Of a stretch of 64,000 nt of DNA, positions 1 to 11,236 are shown one piece after another. The notes beneath the pieces are model-generated. The model saw only the letters and a program-made list of their open reading frames with translations. It made no database searches and had not been told where the DNA came from. The translations under genes and the position numbers were made by a program. Positions within the stretch are counted from its first letter, which is position 1. Each line of letters opens with the position of its first letter. The DNA comes from Micromonospora musae. Its GTDB lineage: Bacteria; Actinomycetota; Actinomycetes; Mycobacteriales; Micromonosporaceae. The stretch covers positions 248,001-312,000 of the forward strand of contig NZ_RAZT01000010.1 in NCBI RefSeq assembly GCF_003626635.1. Reading direction: 5' to 3'.

Positions 1-765
1 CGGGAGCTGCGCCGCGCGCGGGACCTCATGGAGCGTGACCTCGATCAGCTCGCCGAGCAGGCCGATGAGTACGCCGGGCCGGTCAAGCTGCAGGCCGGCG
101 GGCCGTTCACCCTCGCCGCCGCCCTCGAACTGCCGATCGGCGGCCGGATGCTGCGCGATCCGGGCGCGGTACGGGACCTGACCGGCTCCCTCGCCGAGGG
201 GCTGCGCGAGCACGTCGCGGCGGTGGCCCGGCGGCTGCCCCGTGCGTCGGTGCTGCTCCAACTCGACGAGCCGTCGCTGCCCGCGGTGCTCGCCGGAAGG
301 GTGCGCACCGAGAGCGGGCTCGGCACGTACCCGGCTGCGGAGCCCGAGGTCGTGGCGGGCCTGCTGCGCTCGCTCATCGAGGCGGTGGGGGTGCCGACCG
401 TGGTGCACTGTTGCGCGCCGGAGGTGCCGGTGGAGCTGATCCGCTCCACCGGAGCCGTCGGCCTGGCCCTCGACCTGTCCCTGGTCACCGATCTGGACCC
501 GCTCGGCGAGGCGATCGACGCCGGGCTCGGGCTGCTCGCCGGCGCCGCGCCCACCCGCCCGCCGTCGACCGGTCGGGCGCCGACCTCCGCGGAGGTGGCC
601 GACCGGGTACGCACGCTCTGGGACCGCCTCGGCTTCCCCCGCGCCCGCCTGGCCGAGCAGGTCGTGGTCACCCCCGCCTGCGGGTTGGCGGGCGCCCCGG
701 CGGAGTACGCCCGGGCCGTGCTGAAGGCCTGCTACGACGCCGGCCGGCGGCTCGCCGAGGACTGA
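1..765 (+). CDS. MetE-like cobalamin-independent methionine synthase family protein (3' part)
   Basis: The reading frame is open from the first base, so the gene starts upstream; the last 254 codons are present. The product resembles the C-terminal, zinc-binding barrel of cobalamin-independent methionine synthase, which transfers a methyl group from folate to homocysteine. Visible features are the phrase LLQLDEPSLPAVL, a VVHCCAPEV segment (His and Cys as likely zinc ligands) and a late VVTPACGLAGAP segment with the final Cys. Actinobacteria often carry a short protein of this family in place of full-length MetE, and methionine synthesis is not proven for those. A 36-bp gap separates it from the next gene. 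Confidence 0.8.
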   Translation, partial: RELRRARDLMERDLDQLAEQADEYAGPVKLQAGGPFTLAAALELPIGGRMLRDPGAVRDLTGSLAEGLREHVAAVARRLPRASVLLQLDEPSLPAVLAGRVRTESGLGTYPAAEPEVVAGLLRSLIEAVGVPTVVHCCAPEVPVELIRSTGAVGLALDLSLVTDLDPLGEAIDAGLGLLAGAAPTRPPSTGRAPTSAEVADRVRTLWDRLGFPRARLAEQVVVTPACGLAGAPAEYARAVLKACYDAGRRLAED

Positions 766-801
766 GTTTCCCTGTCGTACCCGCTGGGCAGAATCACCGG
801 C

Positions 802-1164
802 ATGATTGGACAGCTGCGTTCGACGGTGATCGACTGCCCGGATCCGCACGCCCTGGCCACGTTCTACTCGGAGCTGCTCGGCCTGCCCGTGACGCATGCC
901 GACGAGGACGACTGGGTGGTGCTCGGCGGCCCGCCCGGCCAGCATCCGCGCGTGGCGTTCCAGAAGGCGCCCGACCTGCGCCCGCCGACGTGGCCGGCTC
1001 CGGAGGTCCCGCAGCAGCTCCACCTCGACGTGACGGTGACCGACATCGAGGCCGCCGAGAAGGCGGCGCTCGCGCTGGGGGCCCGGCGGCTGCCCGGCGA
1101 GGGCGAGGGCTTCCGGGTCTACGCCGACCCCGCCGGCCACCCGTTCTGCCTCTGCTGGGACTGA
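802..1164 (+). CDS. VOC-superfamily (glyoxalase/bleomycin resistance-like) protein
   Basis: This 120-residue protein has the size and pattern of a single-subunit vicinal oxygen chelate protein. It opens with a beta strand, LRSTVIDCPDPHALATFYSE, typical of the first beta-alpha-beta-beta-beta module. It then has QLHLDVTVTDIEAAEKAAL (the second module) and ends with VYADPAGHPFCLCWD, the usual glutamate-less end of the actinobacterial subfamily. No substrate can be assigned. It lies between the MetE-like gene and the ADP-ribosylglycohydrolase with about 40 bp on each side, so the three may be cotranscribed. Confidence 0.85.
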   Translation: MIGQLRSTVIDCPDPHALATFYSELLGLPVTHADEDDWVVLGGPPGQHPRVAFQKAPDLRPPTWPAPEVPQQLHLDVTVTDIEAAEKAALALGARRLPGEGEGFRVYADPAGHPFCLCWD

Positions 1165-1209
1165 CGAGCCCGCCGCGCCGCCGCCTGGCGGTGGTCGCAC
1201 CCGACGGGC

Positions 1210-2217
1210 ATGATCACCGGCATGATCGATTCCTCGCGCGACCGGGTGGCCGGATCACTCTTCGGGCTCGCCTACGGTGACGCCCTCGGCAAGGAGACCG
1301 AGTTCCTGCCGGTCGCCGAGATCGTCCGGCGGCACGGGCCGACCGGCCCGCGGGAGCTGGTCGGCGACCCGGCGCTGGTCACCGACGACACCCAGATGGC
1401 ACTGGCCGTGGCCTGGGCGCTGCGTACCGCCCCCGAGCTGACGCCGGCGGCGGTGGAGCCGGCGCTGCGCCGGCGGTTCCTCGACTGGGCGGCGAGCCCG
1501 GAGAACAACCGGGCGCCGGGGATGACCTGCCTGCGGGCCTGCGGCGACCTGGCCCGGGGGCTGCGCTGGCAGGAGGCGACCGTGGCCGGCTCGAAGGGCT
1601 GCGGGGCGAACATGCGGGTCACCCCGGTCGGGCTGCTCGACGTCGATCTGGACACTCTCGCCGGGCTCGCCCAGCTTCAGGCCGGTCTCACCCACGGGCA
1701 TCCGACCGGGCTGGCCGCGAGCGAGCTGACCGCGTACGCCGTGCGGCTGCTGCGCGACGGCGCCGCCGTCGACCAGCTGCCCGACCTGCTCACCGACCGG
1801 GCACGGGAGCAGCGCCACCGCTACCGCGCCGAGTGGCTGGGCGACCTGTGGCAGCGCTCCGGCTCGACGGACCCGGCGCAGTTCATCGCCCGGGGCTGGG
1901 ACGAGTGCCTCGCCGTGCTGGGTCGGCTGACCGACGCGCTGGCCCGGCCGGATGACGGTGGCGACCCGTGCCGACTGACCGGCGAGGGCTGGGTGGCCGA
2001 GGAGGCGCTCGCCACCGCCCTGTACTGCGCGCTGCGGCACGCCGACGACCCGGTCGGCGCGCTGGCCCGGGGCGCCACCACCGCCGGTGACTCGGACTCC
2101 ATCGCGGCGCTGGCCGGCGCGTTCGTGGGCGCGGCCGTGGGCATGTCCGCCTGGCCGGCCGACTGGGCCACCCGCATCGAGTACGCCGACCAACTAACCA
2201 CCCTCACCACCCCCTAA
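1210..2217 (+). CDS. ADP-ribosylglycohydrolase family protein
   Basis: This 335-residue protein belongs to the DraG/ADP-ribosylglycohydrolase fold, which removes ADP-ribose from proteins or small molecules with a Mg-Mg centre. Metal-binding motifs are visible: GLAYGDALGKETEF near the N-terminus, VTDDT with Asp59-Asp60-Thr61, GCGANMRVTPVGLL, and AGDSDSIAALAG near residue 294. Two in-frame ATG codons lie four codons apart (1210 and 1222). The second could be the true start, since no strong ribosome site marks either. A long hairpin follows the stop codon. The target is unknown. Confidence 0.88.
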   Translation: MITGMIDSSRDRVAGSLFGLAYGDALGKETEFLPVAEIVRRHGPTGPRELVGDPALVTDDTQMALAVAWALRTAPELTPAAVEPALRRRFLDWAASPENNRAPGMTCLRACGDLARGLRWQEATVAGSKGCGANMRVTPVGLLDVDLDTLAGLAQLQAGLTHGHPTGLAASELTAYAVRLLRDGAAVDQLPDLLTDRAREQRHRYRAEWLGDLWQRSGSTDPAQFIARGWDECLAVLGRLTDALARPDDGGDPCRLTGEGWVAEEALATALYCALRHADDPVGALARGATTAGDSDSIAALAGAFVGAAVGMSAWPADWATRIEYADQLTTLTTP

Positions 2218-2239
2218 CCCCCCGGCCCCCGCTCCGCGC

Positions 2240-2300
2240 GTCGATCATGAAGTTGTTGTCGACCGAAGCGGCGTGTCGCGGCAACAACTTCATGATCAAC
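2240..2300. terminator. Long palindromic hairpin after the ADP-ribosylglycohydrolase gene
   Basis: The arms GATCATGAAGTTGTTG (2243-2258) and its exact complement (2282-2297) are 16 bp and perfect, and pairing continues a few bases inwards and outwards. No T tract follows. Position just after a stop codon fits a transcription stop. Related palindromes occur at 11112-11176 and 55888-55955, so this is also a repeat family (see findings). Confidence 0.7.
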
Positions 2301-2360
2301 GGGTGGGGCGGGCCGGCGGGTGGGTGGTTGTCGTATCCGCCGGTTACCGTGCCCGGGTAG

Positions 2361-4535
<2,175 letters not shown>

Positions 4536-4742
4536 GGCTCGCTTCCGCGACCGCGGGTGAACCGGCGAGCCGCCGGCCGGGAAGTCCGGGAACGCCGCGC
4601 GCCTGCGCCGGCTGGGGCGTATACCAAGTTAATTACGACTACGACCGATTCGTGACTGTCATACCGGGAAAGCCGGCACCGAGGGCGTTTCATTGGTGCA
4701 CGGCGTGTGAAGGTCCACGCCGACCGCTGTCCGGGAGGTGCG

Positions 4743-7358
4743 ATGGAGGTCGCGGACCCGCGCAACGTCGTTCCGCCGGGACGCGTGGCGCCGTTTCTCG
4801 CCTTCATCGGCGCCATCCTCGCCCTGGCGTTGCTGGTCGCGGCCGGTCCACTGGTGACACTGCCGGATCAACTGCCCGACCTGCCGGTGGCGTTCTGGAC
4901 GATGGCGGCGCTCGCGGTGGTCTGCGACGCCCGCCCGTTCGTACCGCCCGGCCGGCGGCAGTCGTCGGCGGTCTTCCCGTCCACCTGCTTCACCTTCGCC
5001 ATCCTGCTCGGCTGGGGACTGGGACCGGCGGTGGCGGTGCAGGCGGTGGCCGTGATCGTCTCCGGCTGGCGGCTACGGCACGCCATCTGGCGTACGGCGT
5101 TCAACGTCGGGCAGTACGCCTGCGCCCTCGCCGCCGCGTACGCGGTCACCCGACTCGGGCCGGGCACCGTCTTCTCCGGCGGTGTGCTGCACACCTCCGA
5201 CGTCGTGGTGGTGGGCAGCGCGACGCTCGTCTGGTTCCTGGTCAACTACGTGTTGGTCAGCACGGCGGTACGGCTGCGCTTCGGCGGCCGCTGGTGGCCG
5301 AGCTTCCGGCAGGGCCTCGGCTTCGAGCTGCTCTCCACCGGTTCGCTGCTGCTGCTCGCCCCGGTGCTGGTCGCCGCGGCCCGCACCAGCGCCGCGCTGA
5401 TCCCACTGGTGCTGGTGCCGCTCTTCGCCGTCTACCGGATGGCCCGGCTCACCGTCGAGCAGCAGCAGCTCGCCTCCCTGGACCCGTTGACCGGCCTGCC
5501 GAACCGCAAGGCGCTGCTGGCCGAGGTCGCCGAGCAGGTGCACCTGCACGCCGAGCGGTCGGGGCGGGGCGAGCCCGACGCTCACCTCGCGCTGCTGCTG
5601 ATCGACCTCGATCGGTTCAAGAACGTCAACGACGCCCTCGGCCACGCGGTGGGGGACCGGCTGCTGGTCGAGGTCAGCCAGCGGCTGACCGCGCTGGTCG
5701 GTGGGCGCGACATGGTGGCCCGGCTGGGCGGCGACGAGTTCGCCATCGTGATGACCGGGCTCACGACGGTCGCCGAGGCTCGTGAACTCGCCGACCGGGT
5801 GGTCCGGACGCTCGCCGAGCCGGTGCCGCTGGACGGGCTGCCGCTGGACGTCGGCGGGTCGATCGGCATCGCACTCTTCCCGGAGCACGGCGAGGACTTC
5901 GCCACCCTGATGCGCCACGCCGACGTCGCCATGTACGACGCGAAGCACCGCAACGACACGATCGCCGTCTACACCGCCGAGTCCGACCACAACTCTCCCG
6001 AGCGGCTCGGGCTCCTGGCGGATCTGCGCCGGGTGCTGGAGGCCGGCCCGGCCGTCGACGAGCCGGCCGACACCGACGAGCCGGCCGACGGCGGAGCCGG
6101 TGACTCGGCCGACGTCGCGGAGGTCCCCCTCGGCGCCGGCGGGACGCGGGGCGGGGACGGCGCGGCCCTCGCCACCGCCGCCGATCAGTCCGGCGGCGGG
6201 GTGCCGAGCGCGGAGGCGGAGGTCGGTCCCGCGTTGACCGGGGAGGTGACCGGCGTGCGGGCGAGGCGGTGGTGGTCCCGGCAGCGGGAGCGCCGCACCG
6301 ACGTGCTGCCCGAGGACGAGCTGATCAGCCGGATCGTGACCGGCGCCGACCCGACCCGCCGCCGCGGCGGCCGTACCGGGGCGGAGCTGGTCGACCGGGG
6401 CGCGGTCGTCGACCGTGGGACGCGCAACGGTCGCGAGCCGGGTACCGAGCCGGATGTGCCCGGACTCGGCGGCGCTCCCGAGGCGGTCGAGCGGGCGGCC
6501 AGCCCGGCCGCCGCGACGGGGACCGGTGGCGCCGGTCGGCACCGGCTCCGGCCGGCCGAGGCCGATCCGGCCGTCGACGTCGGCGAGATCACGATGTACT
6601 ACCAGCCGCAGATCGCCATCGCCACCGGTGAGGTGGTGGGTGTCGAGGCGTTGTTGCGCTGGCGGCATCCACGACGCGGAATGGTCGATCCGGAGGAGCT
6701 GATCCGGGTCGCCGAGCAGAGCGCCGTGATGCGGCTGCTCACCCGCCGGGTCGTCGACGACGTGGTGGAGCAGCTCGCGAAGTGGTCGGCCACCGGGGTC
6801 GGCCTGCGGGCCGCGCTCAACGTGAGCGTGCGCGACCTGCACACCGGTGAGATCGCCGACCAGATCGCCGACCGGCTGACCCGCTACGGCGTACCGCCCG
6901 AACGGCTGCAACTGGAGATCACCGAGGGTGCGCTGATGGCCGACCCGCGACGGGTGCTGGCGACCATCTCCCGGCTGCACCGGATCGGGGTGGCGATCTC
7001 GCTGGACGACTTCGGCACCGGGTACTCGTCCCTGCAGCACCTGCGCCGGTTGCCGCTCTCCGAGGTGAAGGTGGACCGCAGCTTCGTGCTCGGCATGGCC
7101 GACGACCCCGACGACGCGGCGATCGTACGGTCGATGATCGAGCTGGCGGGCGCTCTCGGCCTGCGGGTGGTCGCCGAGGGGGTCGAGGACGAACGGACCT
7201 GGCGGATGCTGCACGCCGCCGGCTGCGACGCCGCCCAGGGCTGGTTCTACGCCCGGCCGATGCCCGCCCAGGAGTTGGTCACCTGGCTGGCCCGGTACCG
7301 CCCGGTGCGCCCCACCGGCGGTCCGGACCCGGACCTGCGCCGCCGGCCCGCCCGCTGA
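4743..7358 (+). CDS. Membrane GGDEF-EAL protein (cyclic di-GMP synthesis/hydrolysis) with a split EAL domain
   Basis: This 871-residue protein starts at the ATG at 4743 because GGGAGGTG lies six bases upstream; a GTG at 4707 lacks such a site. The N-terminal 230 residues hold about six to eight membrane segments of MASE type. An intact GGDEF motif follows (329-333, [10 protein letters not shown]), then an intact EAL domain with EALLRW (635-637), LEITEG, SLDDFGTGYSSL and VAEGVED. Both activities look possible. The first EAL helix (LLADLRRVLEAG, near 425-436) is separated from the next strand (ITMYYQPQI, near 614) by about 180 low-complexity residues rich in Ala, Gly, Glu and Arg. DNA coding for the start of this insert has a short tandem repeat (EPADTDEPADGG). 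Confidence 0.93.
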   Translation: MEVADPRNVVPPGRVAPFLAFIGAILALALLVAAGPLVTLPDQLPDLPVAFWTMAALAVVCDARPFVPPGRRQSSAVFPSTCFTFAILLGWGLGPAVAVQAVAVIVSGWRLRHAIWRTAFNVGQYACALAAAYAVTRLGPGTVFSGGVLHTSDVVVVGSATLVWFLVNYVLVSTAVRLRFGGRWWPSFRQGLGFELLSTGSLLLLAPVLVAAARTSAALIPLVLVPLFAVYRMARLTVEQQQLASLDPLTGLPNRKALLAEVAEQVHLHAERSGRGEPDAHLALLLIDLDRFKNVNDALGHAVGDRLLVEVSQRLTALVGGRDMVARLGGDEFAIVMTGLTTVAEARELADRVVRTLAEPVPLDGLPLDVGGSIGIALFPEHGEDFATLMRHADVAMYDAKHRNDTIAVYTAESDHNSPERLGLLADLRRVLEAGPAVDEPADTDEPADGGAGDSADVAEVPLGAGGTRGGDGAALATAADQSGGGVPSAEAEVGPALTGEVTGVRARRWWSRQRERRTDVLPEDELISRIVTGADPTRRRGGRTGAELVDRGAVVDRGTRNGREPGTEPDVPGLGGAPEAVERAASPAAATGTGGAGRHRLRPAEADPAVDVGEITMYYQPQIAIATGEVVGVEALLRWRHPRRGMVDPEELIRVAEQSAVMRLLTRRVVDDVVEQLAKWSATGVGLRAALNVSVRDLHTGEIADQIADRLTRYGVPPERLQLEITEGALMADPRRVLATISRLHRIGVAISLDDFGTGYSSLQHLRRLPLSEVKVDRSFVLGMADDPDDAAIVRSMIELAGALGLRVVAEGVEDERTWRMLHAAGCDAAQGWFYARPMPAQELVTWLARYRPVRPTGGPDPDLRRRPAR

Positions 7359-7361
7359 ACC

Positions 7362-7422
7362 CGCCCCGGCCCGCCCGGTGGTCCCGCCCCGGCCCGCCCG
7401 GCGCTCGCCCCGGCCCGCGCGG
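7362..7422. repeat. Three short direct repeats in the gap before gatC
   Basis: A 17-bp unit, CGCCCCGGCCCGCCCGG, occurs at 7362-7378 and 7385-7401, and with one change at 7406-7422. The 372-bp gap 7359-7730 otherwise holds an imperfect inverted repeat around 7509-7577 (CCGATCGCCGG-type arms) and the promoter listed next. No gene is seen in it. Confidence 0.7.
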
Positions 7423-7642
7423 TGGTCCCGTCCCCGTCGGCTTGGCGCCCGGCACCGGCCCTCGCCCCGCCTTGGGTGATCGACACCGACCTCCTTGAAG
7501 TCGCGTTAACCGATCGCCGGGACACCCCGACCTCCCGGCAACCCGAGTCGATCATGCGATCGCCGGTGATCGGGTGGACCGGGATCGGGCGCCACGACGG
7601 CGCGGAGGGGGAGTGGGGGGACGTCACGCCGGCACGGAACAA

Positions 7643-7648
7643 TAGACT
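7643..7648 (+). promoter_or_regulatory. Likely -10 element of the gatCAB promoter
   Basis: TAGACT is a very good actinobacterial sigma-A (HrdB-type) -10 hexamer. The -35 position 17-18 bp upstream (GGACGT) is weak. Transcription from here would give a leader of about 75 nt before gatC. Confidence 0.5.
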
Positions 7649-7730
7649 CGCTCCGGTCACCGCGCGTCACTCCGCACAGCTCGCGCGGTCGCAGACCGGC
7701 CGGACACAGGACCGTCACGAAGGGGGCACG

Positions 7731-8036
7731 ATGGCCGCCATCTCCCGCGAGGAGGTCGCGCACCTGGCGCGCCTGTCGCGGCTCGCCGTAACCGAGGAGG
7801 AGCTGGACACGTTCGCCGGCCAGCTCGACGTGATCCTCCAGGCGGTCGCCCAGGTCGGCAAGGTCGCCGCCGCGGACATCCCACCGACCTCGCACTCGGT
7901 GCCGCTGACGAACGTCCTGCGTGAGGACGTCGAGACGCCGTGCCTGACGCCCGAGGAGGCGTTGTCGGGCGCGCCGGACGCCGAGCAGCAGCGGTTCCGC
8001 GTCCCCCGGATCCTGAACGAGGACTTGGCGTCATGA
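7731..8036 (+). CDS. gatC: Aspartyl/glutamyl-tRNA amidotransferase subunit C
   Basis: GatC is the small subunit that holds GatA and GatB together in the complex that turns Glu-tRNA(Gln) or Asp-tRNA(Asn) into Gln-tRNA(Gln) or Asn-tRNA(Asn). The 101-residue protein has the usual start, [21 protein letters not shown], and the end YRFRVP-like segment [14 protein letters not shown]. The ATG at 7731 is chosen because AAGGGGG lies five bases upstream and the family starts here. Its stop codon overlaps the ATG of a 22-codon mini-ORF (ATGA at 8033). Confidence 0.95.
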   Translation: MAAISREEVAHLARLSRLAVTEEELDTFAGQLDVILQAVAQVGKVAAADIPPTSHSVPLTNVLREDVETPCLTPEEALSGAPDAEQQRFRVPRILNEDLAS

Positions 8037-8101
8037 GCGAGCGAATCAGCATCATCAGCGCGCGGCGGTGCGCCGGCGAGCGAAGCGAGGCGGCGGCATG
8101 A
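8033..8101 (+). other. MSER... mini-ORF coupling gatC to gatA
   Basis: A 22-codon ORF starts at ATG 8033, inside the gatC stop (ATGA), and ends with TGA at 8099-8101, inside the gatA start (ATGA). Its peptide begins [10 protein letters not shown] and ends GERSEAAA. The same layout, with the shared DNA GAGCGAAGCGAGG and a shorter peptide, links ilvB to ilvN at 31802-31831. A ribosome finishing gatC could pass through this ORF to gatA, so a translational coupling role is inferred. Confidence 0.6.
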
Positions 8102-9573
8102 GCGATCTGACCAGGAAGACCGCGGCGGAGATCGCCGCGCTGGTGGCCGGCGGGGAGACCTCCGCCGTCGAGGTCACCCAGGCCCACCTCGACCGGATCG
8201 CGGCGGTCGACGACCAGGTGCACGCGTTCCTGCACGTCGACACCGAGGGCGCGCTCGCCGCGGCCCGGGCGGTCGACGAGCGCCGCGCGGCCGGTGAGCC
8301 GCTCGGCCCGCTGGCCGGGGTGCCGGTGGCGGTCAAGGACGTGCTCGCCACCAAGGGGGTGCCGACCACCGTCGGGTCGAAGATCCTGGAGGGCTGGCGC
8401 CCGCCGTACGACGCGACGATCGTCGAGCGGCTGCGCGCGGCCGGCACGGTGATGCTCGGCAAGACGAACATGGACGAGTTCGCGATGGGCTCCTCCACCG
8501 AGTACTCGGCGTACGGCGCGACCCGCAACCCGTGGGACCTGAGCCGGATCCCGGGTGGCTCGGGCGGCGGCAGCTCGGCGGCGCTGGCCGCGTACGAGGC
8601 GCCGCTGGCGATCGGCTCGGACACCGGCGGCTCGATCCGCCAGCCGGGCGCGGTCACCGGCACCGTCGGGGCGAAGCCGACCTACGGCGGCACCTCGCGC
8701 TATGGGCTCGTCGCCTTCTCCTCGTCGCTGGACACGCCCGGCCCGTGCGCCCGTACGGTGCTCGACGCCGCGCTGCTGCACGAGGCGATCGCCGGGCACG
8801 ACCCGCGTGACTCCACCTCGATCCCGCAGCCGGTGCCGAACGTGGTGGCCGCCGCGAAGCTCGGCGCCACCGGCGACCTGACCGGCGTGAAGCTCGGCAT
8901 CGTGACCGAGTTCGTCGGCGAGGGCGCCGAGCCGGGCGTGATGGCGGTGTTCCGGGAGGCGGTCGACGCGCTGACCAAGCTGGGCGCCGAGATCGTCGAG
9001 GTCTCCTGCCCGAACTTCACCTACGCGCTGCCGGCGTACTACCTCATCGCGCCGAGCGAGTGCTCCTCCAACCTGGCCCGGTTCGACGGCGTCCGGTTCG
9101 GCCTGCGGGTCGGCGACGACGGCAGCCGGTCGCTGGAGGAGGTCATGTCGCTGACCCGGGAGGCCGGCTTCGGCCCGGAGGTCAAGCGCCGCATCATGCT
9201 CGGCACGTACGCGCTCTCGTCGGGCTACTACGACGCCTACTACGGGCAGGCCCAGAAGGTCCGTACGCTCATCACCCGGGACTTCACCGCGGCGTTCGAG
9301 CAGGTGGACGCGCTGATCTCGCCGACCACCCCGTTCGTGGCGTTCCCGATCGGCGAGCGCACCGCCGACCCGTACCAGATGTACCTGGCCGACCTGTTCA
9401 CCATCCCGACCAACCTCTACGGCGGGCCCGGCATCTCGGTGCCGTGCGGGCTCTCCGACGGTCTGCCGGTCGGTCTTCAGGTGATGGCCCCGACGATGGC
9501 CGACGACCGGATGTACCGGGTCGCCGCCGCGTTGGAGAGCGCCGTCGGCACGTTCACCCCACCGGCACTGTGA
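8098..9573 (+). CDS. gatA: Aspartyl/glutamyl-tRNA amidotransferase subunit A
   Basis: GatA is the glutaminase/amidase subunit of the GatCAB complex. The 491-residue protein carries the amidase signature: the catalytic Lys in [11 protein letters not shown] (Lys80), the cis-Ser in [15 protein letters not shown] and the nucleophile Ser in [13 protein letters not shown]. The ATG at 8098 matches the family start ([20 protein letters not shown]). Longer upstream frames only read the mini-ORF region. It is followed after 13 bp by gatB. Confidence 0.96.
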   Translation: MSDLTRKTAAEIAALVAGGETSAVEVTQAHLDRIAAVDDQVHAFLHVDTEGALAAARAVDERRAAGEPLGPLAGVPVAVKDVLATKGVPTTVGSKILEGWRPPYDATIVERLRAAGTVMLGKTNMDEFAMGSSTEYSAYGATRNPWDLSRIPGGSGGGSSAALAAYEAPLAIGSDTGGSIRQPGAVTGTVGAKPTYGGTSRYGLVAFSSSLDTPGPCARTVLDAALLHEAIAGHDPRDSTSIPQPVPNVVAAAKLGATGDLTGVKLGIVTEFVGEGAEPGVMAVFREAVDALTKLGAEIVEVSCPNFTYALPAYYLIAPSECSSNLARFDGVRFGLRVGDDGSRSLEEVMSLTREAGFGPEVKRRIMLGTYALSSGYYDAYYGQAQKVRTLITRDFTAAFEQVDALISPTTPFVAFPIGERTADPYQMYLADLFTIPTNLYGGPGISVPCGLSDGLPVGLQVMAPTMADDRMYRVAAALESAVGTFTPPAL

Positions 9574-9586
9574 GGCAGGAGCTCCG

Positions 9587-11086
9587 ATGACCACGACACT
9601 GCCCTCGTACGACGACGTCGTCGCGCGCTACGAACCGGTGATCGGCCTGGAGACCCACGTCGAGCTCGGCACCCGCACGAAGATGTTCTGCGGCTGCCGG
9701 ACCGACTTCGGCGGCGAGCCGAACACCCGGGTCTGCCCGGTCTGCCTCGGCCTGCCCGGCTCGCTGCCGGTGGTCAACAAGGCGGCCGTCGAGGCGACGA
9801 TCCGGATCGGTCTCGCGCTGAACTGCTCGATCGCGGACTGGTGCCGGTTCGCCCGGAAGAACTACTTCTATCCGGACATGCCGAAGAACTTCCAGATCAG
9901 CCAGTACGACGAGCCGATCTGCGTCGACGGCTACCTGGACGTCGAGGTGAACGGCGAGACGGTGCGCATCGGCATCGAGCGGGTGCACATGGAGGAGGAC
10001 ACCGGTAAGACGCTGCACGTCGGCGGCGCCACCGGCCGGATCCACGGCGCAACCGAGTCGCTGGTGGACTACAACCGGGCCGGCATCCCCCTCGTGGAGA
10101 TCGTCACCAAGCCGATCCCCGGCACCGGCAGTCTCGCACCCGACATCGCCCGGGCGTACGTCAACGAACTGCGGGAAGTGATCCGCTCGCTCGGCGTCTC
10201 CGACGTCCGGATGGAGGAGGGTTCGCTGCGCTGCGACGTGAACACGTCGCTGAACCTGCCCGGTCAGGAGTGGGGCACCCGGACCGAGACGAAGAACGTC
10301 AACTCGCTGCGTTCGGTGGAGCGGGCCGTCCGCTCCGAGATGCTGCGGCAGGCGTCGGTGCTCGACGCGGGGGGCCGGATCACCCAGGAGACCCGGCACT
10401 TCCACGAGGACACCGGGGACACCACCCCGGGCCGCTCGAAGGAGACCGCGACCGACTACCGGTACTTCCCGGAGCCGGACCTCGTGCCGATCGCGCCGGA
10501 CCGGGCCTGGGTGGCCGAGCTGAAGGCGGCCCTGCCGGAGCTGCCCCGGGTGCACCGCCGGCGGCTCCAGGAGCAGTGGGGCCTGTCGGACCTGGACATG
10601 CAGTCGGTGCTCAACGCCGGTGCGGTCGAGCTGATCGAGCAGACCGTGGCCGCCGGCGCCACTCCGGCCGCGGCCCGCAAGTGGTGGCTCGGTGAGCTGT
10701 CCCGGCGGGCCAACGAGACCGGCGTGGAGCTGGTCGACGTGGGCGCCACCCCGGAGCAGGTCGCGGAGCTGCAGGGCCTGGTCGACGCCGGCAAGCTCAA
10801 CGACAAGCTGGCCCGGACGGTGCTCGAGGGCGTGGTGGCCGGCGAGGGTTCGCCGACCGAGATCATGACGAGCCGGAACCTGGAGGTGGTCTCCGACACC
10901 GGCGCGCTCACCGCCGCGGTGGACGAGGCGATCGCCGCCAACCCGGAGATCGCCGACAAGATCCGCAGTGGCAAGGTCGCGGCGGCCGGTGCGCTGGTCG
11001 GCGCGGTCATGAAGACCACCCGTGGCCAGGCCGACGCGAAGACCGTCCGGGAGCTGATCCTGGCCCGGCTGAACGTCGAAGCCTGA
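9587..11086 (+). CDS. gatB: Aspartyl/glutamyl-tRNA amidotransferase subunit B
   Basis: GatB is the kinase/amidotransferase subunit of GatCAB: it activates the misacylated tRNA with ATP and accepts ammonia from GatA. At 499 residues it has the family length. Visible features are [20 protein letters not shown], the zinc-type pair in FCGC and CPVCLGLPG, the substrate-pocket segments [10 protein letters not shown] and [16 protein letters not shown], and the C-terminal YqeY-like tail ending [20 protein letters not shown] precedes the ATG. The product works with gatC and gatA just upstream, and tRNA-Gln in this window is a likely substrate. Confidence 0.96.
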   Translation: MTTTLPSYDDVVARYEPVIGLETHVELGTRTKMFCGCRTDFGGEPNTRVCPVCLGLPGSLPVVNKAAVEATIRIGLALNCSIADWCRFARKNYFYPDMPKNFQISQYDEPICVDGYLDVEVNGETVRIGIERVHMEEDTGKTLHVGGATGRIHGATESLVDYNRAGIPLVEIVTKPIPGTGSLAPDIARAYVNELREVIRSLGVSDVRMEEGSLRCDVNTSLNLPGQEWGTRTETKNVNSLRSVERAVRSEMLRQASVLDAGGRITQETRHFHEDTGDTTPGRSKETATDYRYFPEPDLVPIAPDRAWVAELKAALPELPRVHRRRLQEQWGLSDLDMQSVLNAGAVELIEQTVAAGATPAAARKWWLGELSRRANETGVELVDVGATPEQVAELQGLVDAGKLNDKLARTVLEGVVAGEGSPTEIMTSRNLEVVSDTGALTAAVDEAIAANPEIADKIRSGKVAAAGALVGAVMKTTRGQADAKTVRELILARLNVEA

Positions 11087-11111
11087 CCCTTCCCTCCCCT
11101 TCCGCGCCGAA

Positions 11112-11176
11112 CCGATGATCATGAGGTGGGCGGCGGCCGCCGACTCCGGGGCCGCCGTCAACCTTGTGATCACCGG
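11112..11176. repeat. Imperfect palindrome after gatB
   Basis: Arms CCGATGATCATGAGGT (11112-11127) and ACCTTGTGATCACCGG (11161-11176) pair at 13 of 16 positions and enclose a GC-rich inner hairpin (GGCGGC/GCCGCC). It resembles the palindromes at 2240 and 55888 and may act as the gatCAB transcription stop. Confidence 0.55.
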
Positions 11177-11236
11177 GTGATGGACGGCGCTTCCCCCGCA
11201 CGTGGGCGTCAACGGCGACGCCCGGATGGAGTTCCC

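Noticed and set aside
7422-7730. Upstream extension of gatC to 7422
   Set aside because: The added 100 residues have no family match, cross the TAGACT promoter, and the ATG at 7731 has a clear ribosome site.
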